A DNA stretch of 64,000 bases from Alphaproteobacteria bacterium (GCA_009995595.1 JAACPE010000001.1:806001-870000); one strand, 5' to 3'. Shown: positions 1 through 8,149, numbered from the stretch's first letter. The notes: generated by a model from the letters alone, not told the origin. Numbers and translations are program-made.

Positions 1-357
1 GCCACCCCCACGTTTAAGAGGTTTTACTTGTGTAAATTTTGTTTCCCAAAAACGAAGAACATGTTGCTGCACATCCAGCTCCGTCGCAACTTCGCTAATT
101 GTCCTAAAGGCTGTTGCTGATTTTTTGATGGGTGATTGTTCGACGTTGTTAGCGGCGCTCGTTTGCGCTTTTTCAGATTCGCTAGGCACTCTTTTTTGAA
201 TGGCTTCCATCTCTACGTGGCTTTCAACGCGCTTTGTTTGGAAAGGTTGCTCTGACAAAGGAGGTTGAACGGCGCGCCCAGTTTGATAACTGACTTGATC
301 AACAAGCGTTGTTTCATCAGACATAAGCGGCGGTGTGACACGTGTATGATTATTCAT
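1..357 (-). CDS. MerR-family transcriptional regulator (partial, C-terminus beyond window)
   Basis: Translating the minus strand from the ATG at 357 gives an open frame of 119 codons running off the left edge. The first ~80 residues are polar and probably disordered. From about residue 85 the frame reads [20 protein letters not shown] followed by WETKF, the helix-turn-helix and first wing of MerR-type regulators (the R-F-W-E-x-x-F pattern). It lies 60 bp downstream of the IHF-alpha gene on the same strand, the usual position of the MerR gene that follows ihfA in many Gram-negative genomes. Known relatives bind DNA as dimers; the effector domain is off the window, so the ligand is unknown. The long N-terminal extension is unusual; the gene may start further in. 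Confidence 0.85.
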   Translation of the reverse strand, partial: MNNHTRVTPPLMSDETTLVDQVSYQTGRAVQPPLSEQPFQTKRVESHVEMEAIQKRVPSESEKAQTSAANNVEQSPIKKSATAFRTISEVATELDVQQHVLRFWETKFTQVKPLKRGGG

Positions 358-417
358 GGTATTTCTCTATTTCGTTAAAATAATAAAAGTTATAATTGTT
401 TAAGACGTTTCGCCTGA

Positions 418-756
418 TTAACTCTCAGACTTTGGAGTGCTCATCGCTTGCGTTGCTTTATTAATTCTGTCTTTCAGAACATGTGAGGCGCGAAATACAA
501 GAACACTGCGCGGGCTTATCGCCACTTCGATTCCTGTTTTCGGGTTACGTCCAACGCGCTCTCCCTTGTGTTTGACAGAAAAACTGCCAAAAGAGGAAAT
601 TTTAACACTGTCGCCTTTTGTTAACGCTTCCATCATCTCATCAAGCACTTGCTCGACAAGGTCAGAAGATTCGTTACGCGATAAACCCACTTGCGCGTAA
701 ACCGCTTCGGCGAGGTCGGCGCGTGTGATTGTTTTGCTTTCTGGGGGTAAAGTCAT
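418..756 (-). CDS. ihfA: Integration host factor subunit alpha
   Basis: 112-residue HU/IHF-family protein. After a short N-terminal tail it begins with the family pattern [18 protein letters not shown], has [18 protein letters not shown] as the DNA-minor-groove beta arm, and [12 protein letters not shown] in the second half. IHF bends DNA as an alpha/beta heterodimer and acts in transcription, recombination and replication. The order fabH-ihfA-merR on this strand is the classical alpha-subunit setting, which is why alpha is called rather than beta or HU. The tail STPKSES is a short nonconserved extension. It is separated from fabH by a plus-strand orphan gene, so it probably has its own promoter in 757-910. 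Confidence 0.92.
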   Translation of the reverse strand: MTLPPESKTITRADLAEAVYAQVGLSRNESSDLVEQVLDEMMEALTKGDSVKISSFGSFSVKHKGERVGRNPKTGIEVAISPRSVLVFRASHVLKDRINKATQAMSTPKSES

Positions 757-910
757 ACCTGGCTCCGTTTGTTTGTATGCCTTACGCTAAGCCCCTGCGT
801 TTTAACCGTCAACAGGTTGAATATATTTAATCACAAAAAAAGTGGATTATTTCAATGGGGTATAGTGATTACTTCAATTAATGAGGTTGTGGAACGAAGC
901 ATTAAAAAAA

Positions 911-955
911 TAGTTAATTTGTTAACTAATGCTTGAAAAGTTAACAAATTAACTA
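911..955. repeat. Perfect 17-bp inverted repeat upstream of orphan gene
   Basis: Left arm 911-927 (TAGTTAATTTGTTAACT) and right arm 939-955 are exact reverse complements, separated by 11 nt. Each arm contains the palindrome GTTAAC. It sits ~50 bp before the start of the small orphan gene at 1004 and ~155 bp upstream of ihfA. It has no adjacent T-tract on the plus strand typical of a terminator, so a dimeric operator, possibly bound cooperatively at the two GTTAAC half sites, is plausible; a cruciform or RNA hairpin is the alternative. Confidence 0.8.
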
Positions 956-1003
956 TATAAAATTGCCATAACTTAACCCCTAATCCAAAAAATGGAGACA
1001 ATA

Positions 1004-1489
1004 ATGACTATATTATCTATTGCCAGCGGTTCGAGAAGAAGAAGAATTATGGAGGATAACATCGAATCCAGCACTTGGCAAAAAGCGGCAACCAATAAGG
1101 AAACTGGCGTTGCAGTAGCATCACGGATTGCGAAACATGCATTTATGGCCACCGCAGCCTATTCATTAACAGTTGAAACTGCGCCACAGCCATATACAGC
1201 CCTTATATTTGCCGCAGTCTCTTTGGCAGCGGCATCAGAGCACGCCATTATTAAAGACCGCCTTACAAATCGGGCAGGAGAATTTAATGATTTTGATAGA
1301 AACGCATCCAAGCTAGAATTAGGATATCAAAAAGCTCTTCGTCTTACAGTTGGCTTGGCGAACGAATATAATCCGATCCCATGCCTTCGTTCGGCTTGGA
1401 ACACCCTTCCCGAGAGAGAGGGATTGCTTCGTAACGCAAGCAATACTGTGAATAGAGGCTGTCGAGCCCTAATAAGAGCGATGATGTAA
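1004..1489 (+). CDS. Hypothetical protein, orphan, with hydrophobic central segment
   Basis: 161 residues from the ATG at 1004. The frame is also open from an ATG at 992, but a good ribosome binding site (GGAGA at 994-998, 5-nt spacing) overlaps that codon and points to 1004. The N-terminus is arginine-rich (GSRRRRIMED). A hydrophobic, alanine-rich stretch around residues 50-80 (YTALIFAAVSLAAASEHA) could be one membrane helix or a buried amphipathic helix. No family is recognised. It is inserted, in the opposite orientation, between ihfA and fabH, genes that are otherwise normally adjacent, and follows a perfect inverted repeat. This arrangement suggests a later insertion; function unknown. 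Confidence 0.6.
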   Translation: MTILSIASGSRRRRIMEDNIESSTWQKAATNKETGVAVASRIAKHAFMATAAYSLTVETAPQPYTALIFAAVSLAAASEHAIIKDRLTNRAGEFNDFDRNASKLELGYQKALRLTVGLANEYNPIPCLRSAWNTLPEREGLLRNASNTVNRGCRALIRAMM

Positions 1490-1501
1490 ACTCTTAAATT
1501 A

Positions 1502-2476
1502 CTAATAACGCACAAGGGCGGCGCCCCATGTTAGGCCGCCGCCCATGGCTTCAATAAGCATCATCTGACCGCGTTTAATTCGCCCATCACGTACCGCCTC
1601 ATCAAGCGCAAGCGGAATAGAGGCCGCCGATGTATTACCGTGACGATCCACAGTGACAACAACTTTATCCATAGGCATATCAAGCTTTTTGGCGGTGGAT
1701 TCAATAATACGAATATTCGCCTGATGCGGCACAAGCCAATCAATAGAAGACGAATCAATATTATTATGTTTTAAAGTCTCTTCGACAACATCAGCCATAT
1801 AATTAACGGCGTATTTGAATACTTCGCGCCCTTGCATTTGAATGACGCCATTTTCCCCTGTGGATGACACACCGCCGGTTGTTTGTAACAACGCGCGCTG
1901 CGCTCCATTAGCATAAAGATGCGTAGAATGAATTCCTGCGCCCGCAAGACCTCTATCGTTCTCTGCCGCTTCAAGGATCACAGCCCCCGCTCCATCCGCA
2001 AAAAGAACGCAGGTTGTTCTGTCTGTCCAATCTACAATTGAGGACATTTTCTCTGCGCCAATAACCAAAATACATTTGGCTTGACCCATTTTTATAAAAT
2101 TATCCGCGGTCGCAAGCGCATAAACAAAGCCCGTGCAAACCGCCTGAATATCAAACGCTAAACAGGGGGCTATACCAAGATCCCCTTGAACTTTAACGGC
2201 TACAGAGGGGAAAGTGCGGTCTGGCGTTGTGGTTGCAACAATCACGCCGTCAATATCCGTAGCCGAAACACCAGCTGCCTGCATTGCTTTTTGTGCGGCT
2301 TTAATAGCCATCATGCCCGTTGTTTCGTCCTTGGCGGCGATGTGGCGTTCTTTAATACCGCTGCGCTGAACAATCCATTCATCGGACGTTTCAACAATTT
2401 TCTCTAAATCAGCATTCGTCATCACGCGTTCGGGCAAATAAGAGCCCGTGCCCTTGATTATAGAAGTCAAAGCCAT
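1502..2476 (-). CDS. fabH: 3-oxoacyl-[acyl-carrier-protein] synthase III (KAS III)
   Basis: 324 residues, full length. Catalyses the first condensation of type II fatty acid synthesis, joining acetyl-CoA to malonyl-ACP in the cytoplasm. The catalytic triad is visible: Cys114 in AVCTGF, His251 in PHQAN and Asn281 in HGNTSAAS. The N-terminal GTGSYLPERVMTN and the C-terminal MGGGLTWGAALVRY are typical. It follows plsX by 18 bp on the same strand and was very likely cotranscribed with it; plsX-fabH coupling links phospholipid and fatty acid initiation. The 3' end is 12 bp from the stop of the convergent orphan gene. Confidence 0.97.
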   Translation of the reverse strand: MALTSIIKGTGSYLPERVMTNADLEKIVETSDEWIVQRSGIKERHIAAKDETTGMMAIKAAQKAMQAAGVSATDIDGVIVATTTPDRTFPSVAVKVQGDLGIAPCLAFDIQAVCTGFVYALATADNFIKMGQAKCILVIGAEKMSSIVDWTDRTTCVLFADGAGAVILEAAENDRGLAGAGIHSTHLYANGAQRALLQTTGGVSSTGENGVIQMQGREVFKYAVNYMADVVEETLKHNNIDSSSIDWLVPHQANIRIIESTAKKLDMPMDKVVVTVDRHGNTSAASIPLALDEAVRDGRIKRGQMMLIEAMGGGLTWGAALVRY

Positions 2477-2494
2477 TGTTAAATACCCACCTTA

Positions 2495-3541
2495 TTAAAC
2501 GCCAACAACAGAAATGAAGGATTCTTGATCCATTAGTTGTTCTATTTGCGCTGCGACGCGCTGATTAAATCCATTTTGTACCAAATTTGCAGCAACCATG
2601 ATAGCATTAGCAGTCCCATCGGCGTCACTTCCCCCATGGCTTTTGACACACACACCATTCACACCAAGGAACATGCCGCCGTTATAATTACGTGGGTCAA
2701 CTTTTGCCTTCATCTTCTTAATCGCGCCACGCGATAGGAAATACCCTAACATTGCAAGCGGCGATGATTTAAAAGCCTGCGTCAGATATTCTTTTGAGAG
2801 CTTACCAACGCCTTCAGCAGTTTTAAGCGCAATGTTTCCAGTAAAGCCATCCGTCACAATAACATCCACTGTCCCTTTAGTGATATCATCGCCCTCTATA
2901 AAACCGTAATAAACACCCGGAAATTCTACAGTAGATAGTATTGAGGCCGCATTACGAAGCTCCTCATGCCCTTTCATGTCTTCTGTTCCAACATTTAAAA
3001 GACCAACAGTTGGTTTCGTAATCCCTTGCACCACACGCGCATACACCGCGCCCAACACTGCAAACTGAGTGAGCACTTCGGCATCACAAGAGAGATTTGC
3101 GCCCAAGTCAAGCATCACACTTTTACCATGAATAGTAGGCATCACACTGGCAATAGCTGGGCGGTTAATCCCAGGCAAACATTTAAGTATGAGTTTTGAC
3201 ATCGCCATAAGCGCGCCCGTATTACCCGCCGACACAACACCATCCGCCAGCCCATCGCGCACCGCCTCAATAGCAAGGCGCATTGATGTATCTTTACTGT
3301 TACGAACGGCAACAGAGGGCTTTTCCTCACTCGCGATATGTTTATCGGTATGGCGAATTTCAGAATGCGGTATAATTTCAGGAAATTTATCCAGCTCTGG
3401 CTTGATTTTCGCCTGATCGCCAAAAAAGATATAGCGCGCACTGTCAATTGACCCGTGAGCCTTTGCGGCGCCAGCAACCATGACTGAAGGACCAATATCC
3501 CCGCCCATGGCATCAATTGCAATTGTTTGTCTGTAATTCAT
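2495..3541 (-). CDS. plsX: Phosphate acyltransferase
   Basis: 348 residues, typical length. Converts acyl-ACP to acyl-phosphate, the donor for PlsY in phosphatidic acid synthesis, as a peripheral membrane enzyme. Family signatures are IAIDAMGGDIGPSVMVAGA at the N-terminus, VSAGNTGALMAMSK around residue 100 and the FLGVNGVCVKSHGGSD block near residue 300. It heads plsX-fabH. No Shine-Dalgarno is visible before the ATG at 3541, and a strong intrinsic terminator (3579-3606) lies only ~38 bp upstream, so expression depends on readthrough from rpmF or on a promoter squeezed into that gap. Confidence 0.97.
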   Translation of the reverse strand: MNYRQTIAIDAMGGDIGPSVMVAGAAKAHGSIDSARYIFFGDQAKIKPELDKFPEIIPHSEIRHTDKHIASEEKPSVAVRNSKDTSMRLAIEAVRDGLADGVVSAGNTGALMAMSKLILKCLPGINRPAIASVMPTIHGKSVMLDLGANLSCDAEVLTQFAVLGAVYARVVQGITKPTVGLLNVGTEDMKGHEELRNAASILSTVEFPGVYYGFIEGDDITKGTVDVIVTDGFTGNIALKTAEGVGKLSKEYLTQAFKSSPLAMLGYFLSRGAIKKMKAKVDPRNYNGGMFLGVNGVCVKSHGGSDADGTANAIMVAANLVQNGFNQRVAAQIEQLMDQESFISVVGV

Positions 3542-3578
3542 GGTTGAGACAATAAGCGATGAACGATAAAAAAGAAAA

Positions 3579-3606
3579 GAGTTTCGTTAAGGTTTTAACG
3601 AAACTC
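3579..3606 (-). terminator. Intrinsic terminator after rpmF, just upstream of plsX
   Basis: A 12-bp perfect stem (3579-3590 with 3595-3606) and a 4-nt loop; on the minus strand the stem is followed by a T-rich tract (TTTTCTTTTTT). It lies 38 bp after the rpmF stop and 37 bp before the plsX start. It should end most rpmF transcripts. Confidence 0.9.
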
Positions 3607-3644
3607 ACAATATTCTTATTATTATCGAAAAAGGCGAGAAATAA

Positions 3645-3824
3645 TTAATCGCGTGTTTCTAAAACCTGACGGCCTTTGTACATGCCAGTTTTCAGGTCGA
3701 TGTGGTGACGGCGCTTTGGCTCACCAGTATGTGCATCTTCAACCCACTGCGTTACAGTTAACGCATCATGAGAGCGGCGCATACCACGTTTAGCCGGTGT
3801 AGTTTTTCTCTTTGGAACAGCCAT
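3645..3824 (-). CDS. rpmF: 50S ribosomal protein L32
   Basis: 59-residue reading frame found by translating the minus strand from the ATG at 3824: it begins [20 protein letters not shown] and ends [13 protein letters not shown]. The [19 protein letters not shown] pattern is diagnostic of L32. The alphaproteobacterial form lacks the zinc-binding cysteines, as here. A good Shine-Dalgarno (AAGGA, 7 nt) precedes the ATG. Flanked upstream by a putative sigma-70-type promoter and downstream by a strong terminator, so it can be transcribed alone, although yceD-rpmF-plsX-fabH is a common gene order. Confidence 0.97.
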   Translation of the reverse strand: MAVPKRKTTPAKRGMRRSHDALTVTQWVEDAHTGEPKRRHHIDLKTGMYKGRQVLETRD

Positions 3825-3887
3825 TTTCTTGTCCTTATATTGTTTGAATCATAACTCTTTGTTGTGACTCATCGTTATTCTGGGCGC

Positions 3888-3917
3888 TTTATAACGAATA
3901 AAATGGGGGGAGCGCAA
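3888..3917 (-). promoter_or_regulatory. Putative sigma-70-type promoter of rpmF
   Basis: On the minus strand a TTGCGC box (3917-3912) and a TATAAA box (3893-3888) are separated by 18 bp, about 64 nt before the rpmF start. The position in the yceD-rpmF gap and the good -10 support it; assignment is by eye. Confidence 0.5.
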
Positions 3918-3978
3918 GGAAAAACGTAAGAATTTCTAATAATTCATCAAAATCCCGCAAAATCTTTCAAAATCGGCG

Positions 3979-4590
3979 CTAGCGCTTTTCTTTCCAGTCT
4001 TTAAGCGCTTCAAAGGGATTTTTCTTTAAAGGACTATCTTCTGCAGGCTTAATAGCCTCATCGCTATATTGGTAAGCCGCCCCTTCTTTTTTGGGATAAG
4101 GCGGAATGGCCAAAATCAAGTGCTGGACAGCCAATTCACCCAAGTCTATTTGACCCTCTATCATATCATCCGGCTCTTCCTCTTCTGAAGCCATTTCAAC
4201 TTCAGTAGGGCCTTTACCGCTCTGATGCCCTTTATTATCACGCTCTTTAAGAGCCTTCATAAAGGATACTGTTGTCTCTTTATCCTCAAACCAGCCCTCT
4301 ATTGGCTCATCAACGGTAAAATCAAACTCGTCTGCAGTTATGGAGCATTCCAGCGTCACCAAAGCCTTGAGCGTGCCATAAACATGAACAACGCGGCCCG
4401 CTTGTTCACGGTTAAGTGTTACCTCAGCTTCGAGCGATTCGATTGACACTACACTGGCACGCACTGCAACATCTTCGCGCTGCTTTTTATCTGCTGTGAT
4501 CTTGGTTGTAACTGGCGTGTTTTCAACGCGCTCGGCATCATAATAAAAGCTCCATTCATTTTGGAAGCTTGGCTTTGGTCTTTTAGGCAC
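3979..4590 (-). CDS. YceD/DUF177 family protein
   Basis: 203 residues, highly charged. The core TLKALVTLECSITADEF...DEPIEGWF with the single Cys and the later EPDDMIEGQIDLGELAVQHL match the DUF177 (YceD) family, implicated with rpmF in 23S rRNA / large ribosomal subunit metabolism; mechanism is unsettled. It starts with GTG at 4590, overlapping the end of the cytochrome chaperone gene by 8 nt, so the two are translationally coupled. The C-terminus ends in a lysine-rich helix (NPFEALKDWKEKR) typical of the alphaproteobacterial members. rpmF follows after 154 bp. Confidence 0.88.
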   Translation of the reverse strand: MPKRPKPSFQNEWSFYYDAERVENTPVTTKITADKKQREDVAVRASVVSIESLEAEVTLNREQAGRVVHVYGTLKALVTLECSITADEFDFTVDEPIEGWFEDKETTVSFMKALKERDNKGHQSGKGPTEVEMASEEEEPDDMIEGQIDLGELAVQHLILAIPPYPKKEGAAYQYSDEAIKPAEDSPLKKNPFEALKDWKEKR

Positions 4591-5143
4591 TTTTTTTATC
4601 TTTCGTCATTTTCGTCAAAACTTCTGGGAAATTATAACCAAGCAACCCATGAACATCTTTACCGCGCATCGTCTCGCTAATTTGCTTCATGTAATAAGCC
4701 ATCGCCATGATGTGTGCTGGCTCAATCTCATCATCCTTCAATGTGCCATATATATTTCGGCGAATAGCCTCTTCCAGCGCTTTATCCTGTTTGTCATCAA
4801 TCGCATTGGCGTAACTTTGAACACGCCCTTTAAAGCCTTTCATCATACGTTTCATGTGCTTGGGTACGCTCAAATCCCCCACTCCTATCTCTCGCAGCGC
4901 CTTATCTGTAATCTTAAAATTCACATCAAATAGTTTTTGCGCCAGTTTTTCTTGGTCGGCTTTATTGAGCCCCACAATCAAAAACCCAACATGCACGCTC
5001 ATCATTTCAAAGCGGCCATCTATTGTGTCCGGCACACCAAGGCTTTCATAAAACACCGCTTTGCGAGCCGTAAGGGCGGCATATTCATATAACTTATTGG
5101 CTTGTTGTTTACGCAAAGCGCGTTCTTTAAATAAACCAAACAT
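4583..5143 (-). CDS. Ubiquinol-cytochrome c chaperone family protein (CBP3-like)
   Basis: 186 residues from the ATG at 5143; the frame stays open to 5215 but the family N-terminus corresponds to MFGLFKERALRKQQANKLYE and the longer version would crowd the divergent bamE start. The body (YGVP-like ESLGVPDTIDGRFEMMSVHV, then GVGDLSVPKHMKRMMKGFKGRVQSY with GDLSVPKxMK) is the hallmark of the CBP3/Ubiq_cyt_C_chap domain. Relatives act in assembly of the cytochrome bc1 complex, so the organism probably respires through complex III. It is the first gene of a pair with the YceD-like gene. Confidence 0.85.
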   Translation of the reverse strand: MFGLFKERALRKQQANKLYEYAALTARKAVFYESLGVPDTIDGRFEMMSVHVGFLIVGLNKADQEKLAQKLFDVNFKITDKALREIGVGDLSVPKHMKRMMKGFKGRVQSYANAIDDKQDKALEEAIRRNIYGTLKDDEIEPAHIMAMAYYMKQISETMRGKDVHGLLGYNFPEVLTKMTKDKKSA

Positions 5144-5217
5144 AAGATCAACCTTTTTTGGGCATAGGATTAACGTATCTATTGATTTTTTAAGGCTTTG
5201 AAGGGTATAGATCAAGC

Positions 5218-5679
5218 ATGAAACAATTAAATATCCTTTATGTATCTGTTTTTATTTTTGGCGCACTGGCCTTTACAGCCTGCACACCAACCATAGCAAC
5301 GCGCGGTAATATTGTTGAAGACTTCCGCATGGCCGAAATCACGCCTGGTGTTAGCTCACGTACTAATGTCCTAAAATCTTTGGGTTCCCCAACAACCAAA
5401 GCGCCTTTTGACGATAATGTCTGGTATTACATCGGCCAAAAGACTGAGAAGAAGGGCATTTTTGATCCTAAAGTCGTAGACGAAAAAATCGTTGTCGTTG
5501 CCTTTAACGAAGAGGGAATCGTGGAAGTTATGGAAGAAATAGATGCTGAGCGCATGGACATCCCCCGCGTGCGCCGAAAAACCGAAACTGGCGGCAATGA
5601 TGTCACTGTGCTTGAACAGCTTTTAGGCAATGTCGGCAAATTTAACGCCCCAGACGTTTCAGCAACGGGCGACAGATAG
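5218..5679 (+). CDS. bamE: Outer membrane assembly lipoprotein BamE (SmpA/OmlA)
   Basis: 153 residues with a lipoprotein signal peptide; the lipobox FTAC places the lipidated cysteine at 22. The SmpA/OmlA core is clear: MAEITPGVSSRTNVLKSLGS followed by the DDNVWYYIGQ strand. BamE is an accessory subunit of the BAM complex that inserts beta-barrel proteins into the outer membrane. The C-terminal ~50 residues (VTVLEQLLGNVGKFN) are the longer tail seen in alphaproteobacterial members. Transcribed divergently from the cytochrome chaperone gene with only ~74 bp between starts. Confidence 0.92.
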   Translation: MKQLNILYVSVFIFGALAFTACTPTIATRGNIVEDFRMAEITPGVSSRTNVLKSLGSPTTKAPFDDNVWYYIGQKTEKKGIFDPKVVDEKIVVVAFNEEGIVEVMEEIDAERMDIPRVRRKTETGGNDVTVLEQLLGNVGKFNAPDVSATGDR

Positions 5680-5682
5680 CAA

Positions 5683-5716
5683 AAACCCGCTTCCTATAGT
5701 ATGAGAAAGCGGGTTT
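5683..5716 (-). terminator. Intrinsic terminator, possibly bidirectional, between bamE and fliL-like gene
   Basis: Inverted repeat 5683-5692 / 5707-5716 (AAACCCGCTT and its complement) with a 14-nt loop. On the minus strand it is followed by five T residues, serving the fliL-like gene; on the plus strand it directly follows bamE but lacks a T-tract. Confidence 0.8.
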
Positions 5717-5766
5717 AGTGTTTGAGTGATTAATGATTATCAGATCATCAATCGGAGGAATTTTGT

Positions 5767-6264
5767 TTAAATGGGCTTTTGCTGAACTACCTGCAGCAAA
5801 ACATCATTAATTTGATCATCACCTAAAACTTTTGCTGTGACACGATTTAAACGTGCCTTTAGATCATCCACCTTCAGCACACCGCCCTCAAGCGACGCCT
5901 TGCGGTTTAAAACACCATACATATCTTGGATATAAGCGTCCTTTAAACGCGGTGCCAGTGACTTAGCATTGGCGGCGGCTTCATCACCATTGGCTTCTAA
6001 AACAACAACCAATGTCACAACTTGTGAGACGCCATAATTATCAATAATTGGGAGAATAAAGGGGTCAAGGTTAACAAATTTAACCTCTTTTGCCTCTTTC
6101 ATCGCTTCTTTGCCCTGCAATTCTTTTTCGGCCTTAGCCGCCTTAGCCGCCTCGCTCTCTGGGCCTATGGACGCAATCGCGGTATTTTGAAAATAAAAAT
6201 ACCCGCCCGCAGCCCCGCCGCCAGCAAGGACCAAGGCCAAAAATATCATCATTACAATTTTCAT
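5767..6264 (-). CDS. fliL: FliL-like flagellar basal body-associated protein
   Basis: 165 residues. N-terminal membrane anchor (VMMIFLALVLAGGGAAGGYF, residues 4-23), an Ala/Glu/Lys-rich linker, then a periplasmic domain starting with VKFVNLDPFILPII and ending LGDDQINDVLLQVVQQ, matching the FliL fold (LDPFxVNL ... VxDVLFTxFVVQ). FliL surrounds the flagellar stator and stabilises it. The gene is isolated from other flagellar genes, but motAB lie about 9.5 kb away in this window. FliL paralogues of uncertain function exist, so the symbol is tentative. Confidence 0.75.
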   Translation of the reverse strand: MKIVMMIFLALVLAGGGAAGGYFYFQNTAIASIGPESEAAKAAKAEKELQGKEAMKEAKEVKFVNLDPFILPIIDNYGVSQVVTLVVVLEANGDEAAANAKSLAPRLKDAYIQDMYGVLNRKASLEGGVLKVDDLKARLNRVTAKVLGDDQINDVLLQVVQQKPI

Positions 6265-6455
6265 ACGTAACCCCTATAAACCCTTAAAAAGACAGCCGAT
6301 TGTCCCGAAAGCGTTAGTCCCTAACTATCCAAATAGCTTTGAATACTCTTTAAGGCTACAAAATAAAGGTTAACAATACGTGTAGATCAAGCGTTTTTAT
6401 TGTTTTTCTTCAACAGGTTACCCCTGTATGAAAAATATGATTTTAGATAAAAAAA

Positions 6456-6483
6456 ATGGCCCTGTTTTTTTAAACAGAGCCAT
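6456..6483 (-). terminator. Intrinsic terminator of the thioredoxin-like gene
   Basis: Arms 6456-6467 and 6472-6483 pair with one mismatch around a 4-nt loop; on the minus strand it is followed by eight T residues. It sits 23 bp after the stop of the gene at 6507-6953. Confidence 0.85.
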
Positions 6484-6506
6484 CTTTGATTTATCTAATT
6501 TAAAAA

Positions 6507-6953
6507 TTAAGACGCATTAACGATGGCAGTCACTAACTTGGCCGCAATTTGTGATTCTGTGTCATCTTTTCCAATTGTATCAATGATTTGACCATCAGAA
6601 CCAACGAGTGTCACAAAGCCAGTTTTTGCACCAAACTTTTGCAAAAGACCACCGAGTTCTTCATCAGTTGCCAACACTTTTGTCGCTTCAATTGTTTCTT
6701 TAGAGCTAAAATCAAGCTTCACAACAGCAATCTTATCCATATTGATTGCCTGCATGGCCTGTTCCATTTTTGGCCCTAGCACTTTACAAGCGCTACAGCT
6801 GTCTGAGTAAAACACGACAGCTTTAACTTTTGGTGCTTCTGCCGTCATCGCTGGCTTTTCATCCATCATCTTTTTTGTATCCATGTCATCCATGGCATGC
6901 GCCTTAGGCATAAAAGCGAGAACAGCAAAAGCGAGTGTGAGTAATGATTTCAT
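6507..6953 (-). CDS. Periplasmic thioredoxin-like protein
   Basis: 148 residues. Signal peptide with cleavage after AHA (about residue 20), then a Met/Lys/Asp-rich spacer and a thioredoxin fold. The redox motif is CSAC (Cys53, Cys56) in VVFYSDSCSACKVLGP, with a later KTGFVTLVGSDGQIID strand lacking the usual cis-proline threonine context. CSAC differs from the reducing CGPC of thioredoxin. Likely a thiol-disulfide protein of the periplasm; substrate unknown. Monocistronic, with its own terminator at 6456-6483. The methionine-rich spacer (MDDMDTKKMMDE) could bind metal, which is speculation. Confidence 0.75.
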   Translation of the reverse strand: MKSLLTLAFAVLAFMPKAHAMDDMDTKKMMDEKPAMTAEAPKVKAVVFYSDSCSACKVLGPKMEQAMQAINMDKIAVVKLDFSSKETIEATKVLATDEELGGLLQKFGAKTGFVTLVGSDGQIIDTIGKDDTESQIAAKLVTAIVNAS

Positions 6954-7050
6954 TATAATATCCTTTAAAAAGTTGCGTAAAAAATAAATTTACTCCACCC
7001 ATTCGCGTTTGCTATAAATAGGGTTACAAAAAAATACAGATCAAATGAAG

Positions 7051-7617
7051 TTAGCGTGTTGTCTTTGCAACACCGTCAAGTATCGCATTCACGAGCTTGA
7101 CTTCCGCATCATCATAAAATGCGCGGGCGGCGTGAAGATAGTCGTTGATGATAATGGGTGCGTCAATAGATTGATGAACCATCAATTCAAACGTCCCAGT
7201 TAAAAAAAGAGCGTATAAAAGAGGCTCTTTCGCCCGTTCTGTCGCTGGCTCAGGGCTCTGGCCATTTAAGGAAACGGCCATTTCTTGTTTTTGCTTTCCC
7301 GCCGCGCGGTTCGCATTAACCATCTCATTAAGCTGTTCGAAATGGGTGAAAGTGCCAATCACAATATCTTTGAACAATTCACAGTTTGGCGTAACGAGTT
7401 CGTCGCCATCAATGTCAATGCCCCCTGCGCGATGATTCAAAAATTCTTTTACAGCATCTTCGGGAGATTGCGTGTTTTTATTTGATAAAATTTGATAAAC
7501 AGCCTGCACAGCCAGCAAACGCGCGGCACTGTTTTGCGCCTTTTTTGACCCTGTATTGGCTCTAGAAGGCGCTTGGTCTTCGTTTGTGTTGTGTTTATCA
7601 GGCTGATTATCAATCAT
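7051..7617 (-). CDS. nusB: Transcription antitermination factor NusB
   Basis: 188 residues. The NusB fold is recognisable from SAARLLAVQAVYQI (residues ~30-43) and the C-terminal block APIIINDYLHAARAFYDDAEVKLVNAILDGVA, which carries the conserved I-x-E/D-Y...VN-x-ILD pattern. NusB with NusE binds boxA RNA and supports rRNA antitermination. There is a ~28-residue charged N-terminal extension and a central insert longer than in E. coli. It follows ribH by 40 bp; ribH-nusB adjacency is very common, and so it should share the FMN riboswitch leader. Confidence 0.9.
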   Translation of the reverse strand: MIDNQPDKHNTNEDQAPSRANTGSKKAQNSAARLLAVQAVYQILSNKNTQSPEDAVKEFLNHRAGGIDIDGDELVTPNCELFKDIVIGTFTHFEQLNEMVNANRAAGKQKQEMAVSLNGQSPEPATERAKEPLLYALFLTGTFELMVHQSIDAPIIINDYLHAARAFYDDAEVKLVNAILDGVAKTTR

Positions 7618-7657
7618 AAATTTTCTTTATCTTTTAAGGGCTTATTGTGCGGCCTTG

Positions 7658-8149
7658 TTATGCAGCCTTCTTCTCTTGCATGAATGCGCGGCGATTTTCA
7701 AGCGTTTTGATACACGCATTTGCAGCTTCCGCCCCTTTTTGCACGAAATGATCAAAGAAATATTTTTGATGGCTTTCATGCTCATGGAAATTAAGCGGTG
7801 TTAAAACAACTGATAAGATTGGCACTCCCGTATCAAGTTGAACACGCATCATGCCATCAATCACCGTAGAAGCGACAAAGTCATGGCGATAAATTCCGCC
7901 ATTCACAACGAAGCCGCAGGCAACAATAATGGCATAATCACCCGTTTCGGCGATCCATTTTGATTGAAGCGGTATTTCAAGACTACCCGGGACATCAAAG
8001 ATATCAATTTGGCTTTTTGCAAAGCCCGCTTTTTCCATCTCAGCTATAAAGCTATCACGGCCCTGCCCGACAATATCATCGTGCCATTGCGCTTGGATAA
8101 AGGCGATCTTTTGACCGCCCAGTAAGTTTTTAGGATTAATCTGATTCAT
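7658..8149 (-). CDS. ribH: 6,7-dimethyl-8-ribityllumazine synthase, type II (RibH2-like)
   Basis: 163 residues. Makes the lumazine precursor of riboflavin from the ribityl-pyrimidine and dihydroxybutanone phosphate. The sequence follows the Brucella/Mesorhizobium RibH2 type rather than the standard one: KIAFIQAQWHDDIV, FDVPGSLEIPL, NGGIYRHDFVASTVIDGMMR, and VVLTPLNFHEHESHQKYFFD in place of the usual TxxTxEQAxxRxG segment. Type II enzymes are decamers in the characterised cases. The start has an AAAGGA site. An FMN riboswitch lies ~90 nt upstream. Normally RibH1 occupies this operon position, so this is a substitution. Confidence 0.9.
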   Translation of the reverse strand: MNQINPKNLLGGQKIAFIQAQWHDDIVGQGRDSFIAEMEKAGFAKSQIDIFDVPGSLEIPLQSKWIAETGDYAIIVACGFVVNGGIYRHDFVASTVIDGMMRVQLDTGVPILSVVLTPLNFHEHESHQKYFFDHFVQKGAEAANACIKTLENRRAFMQEKKAA

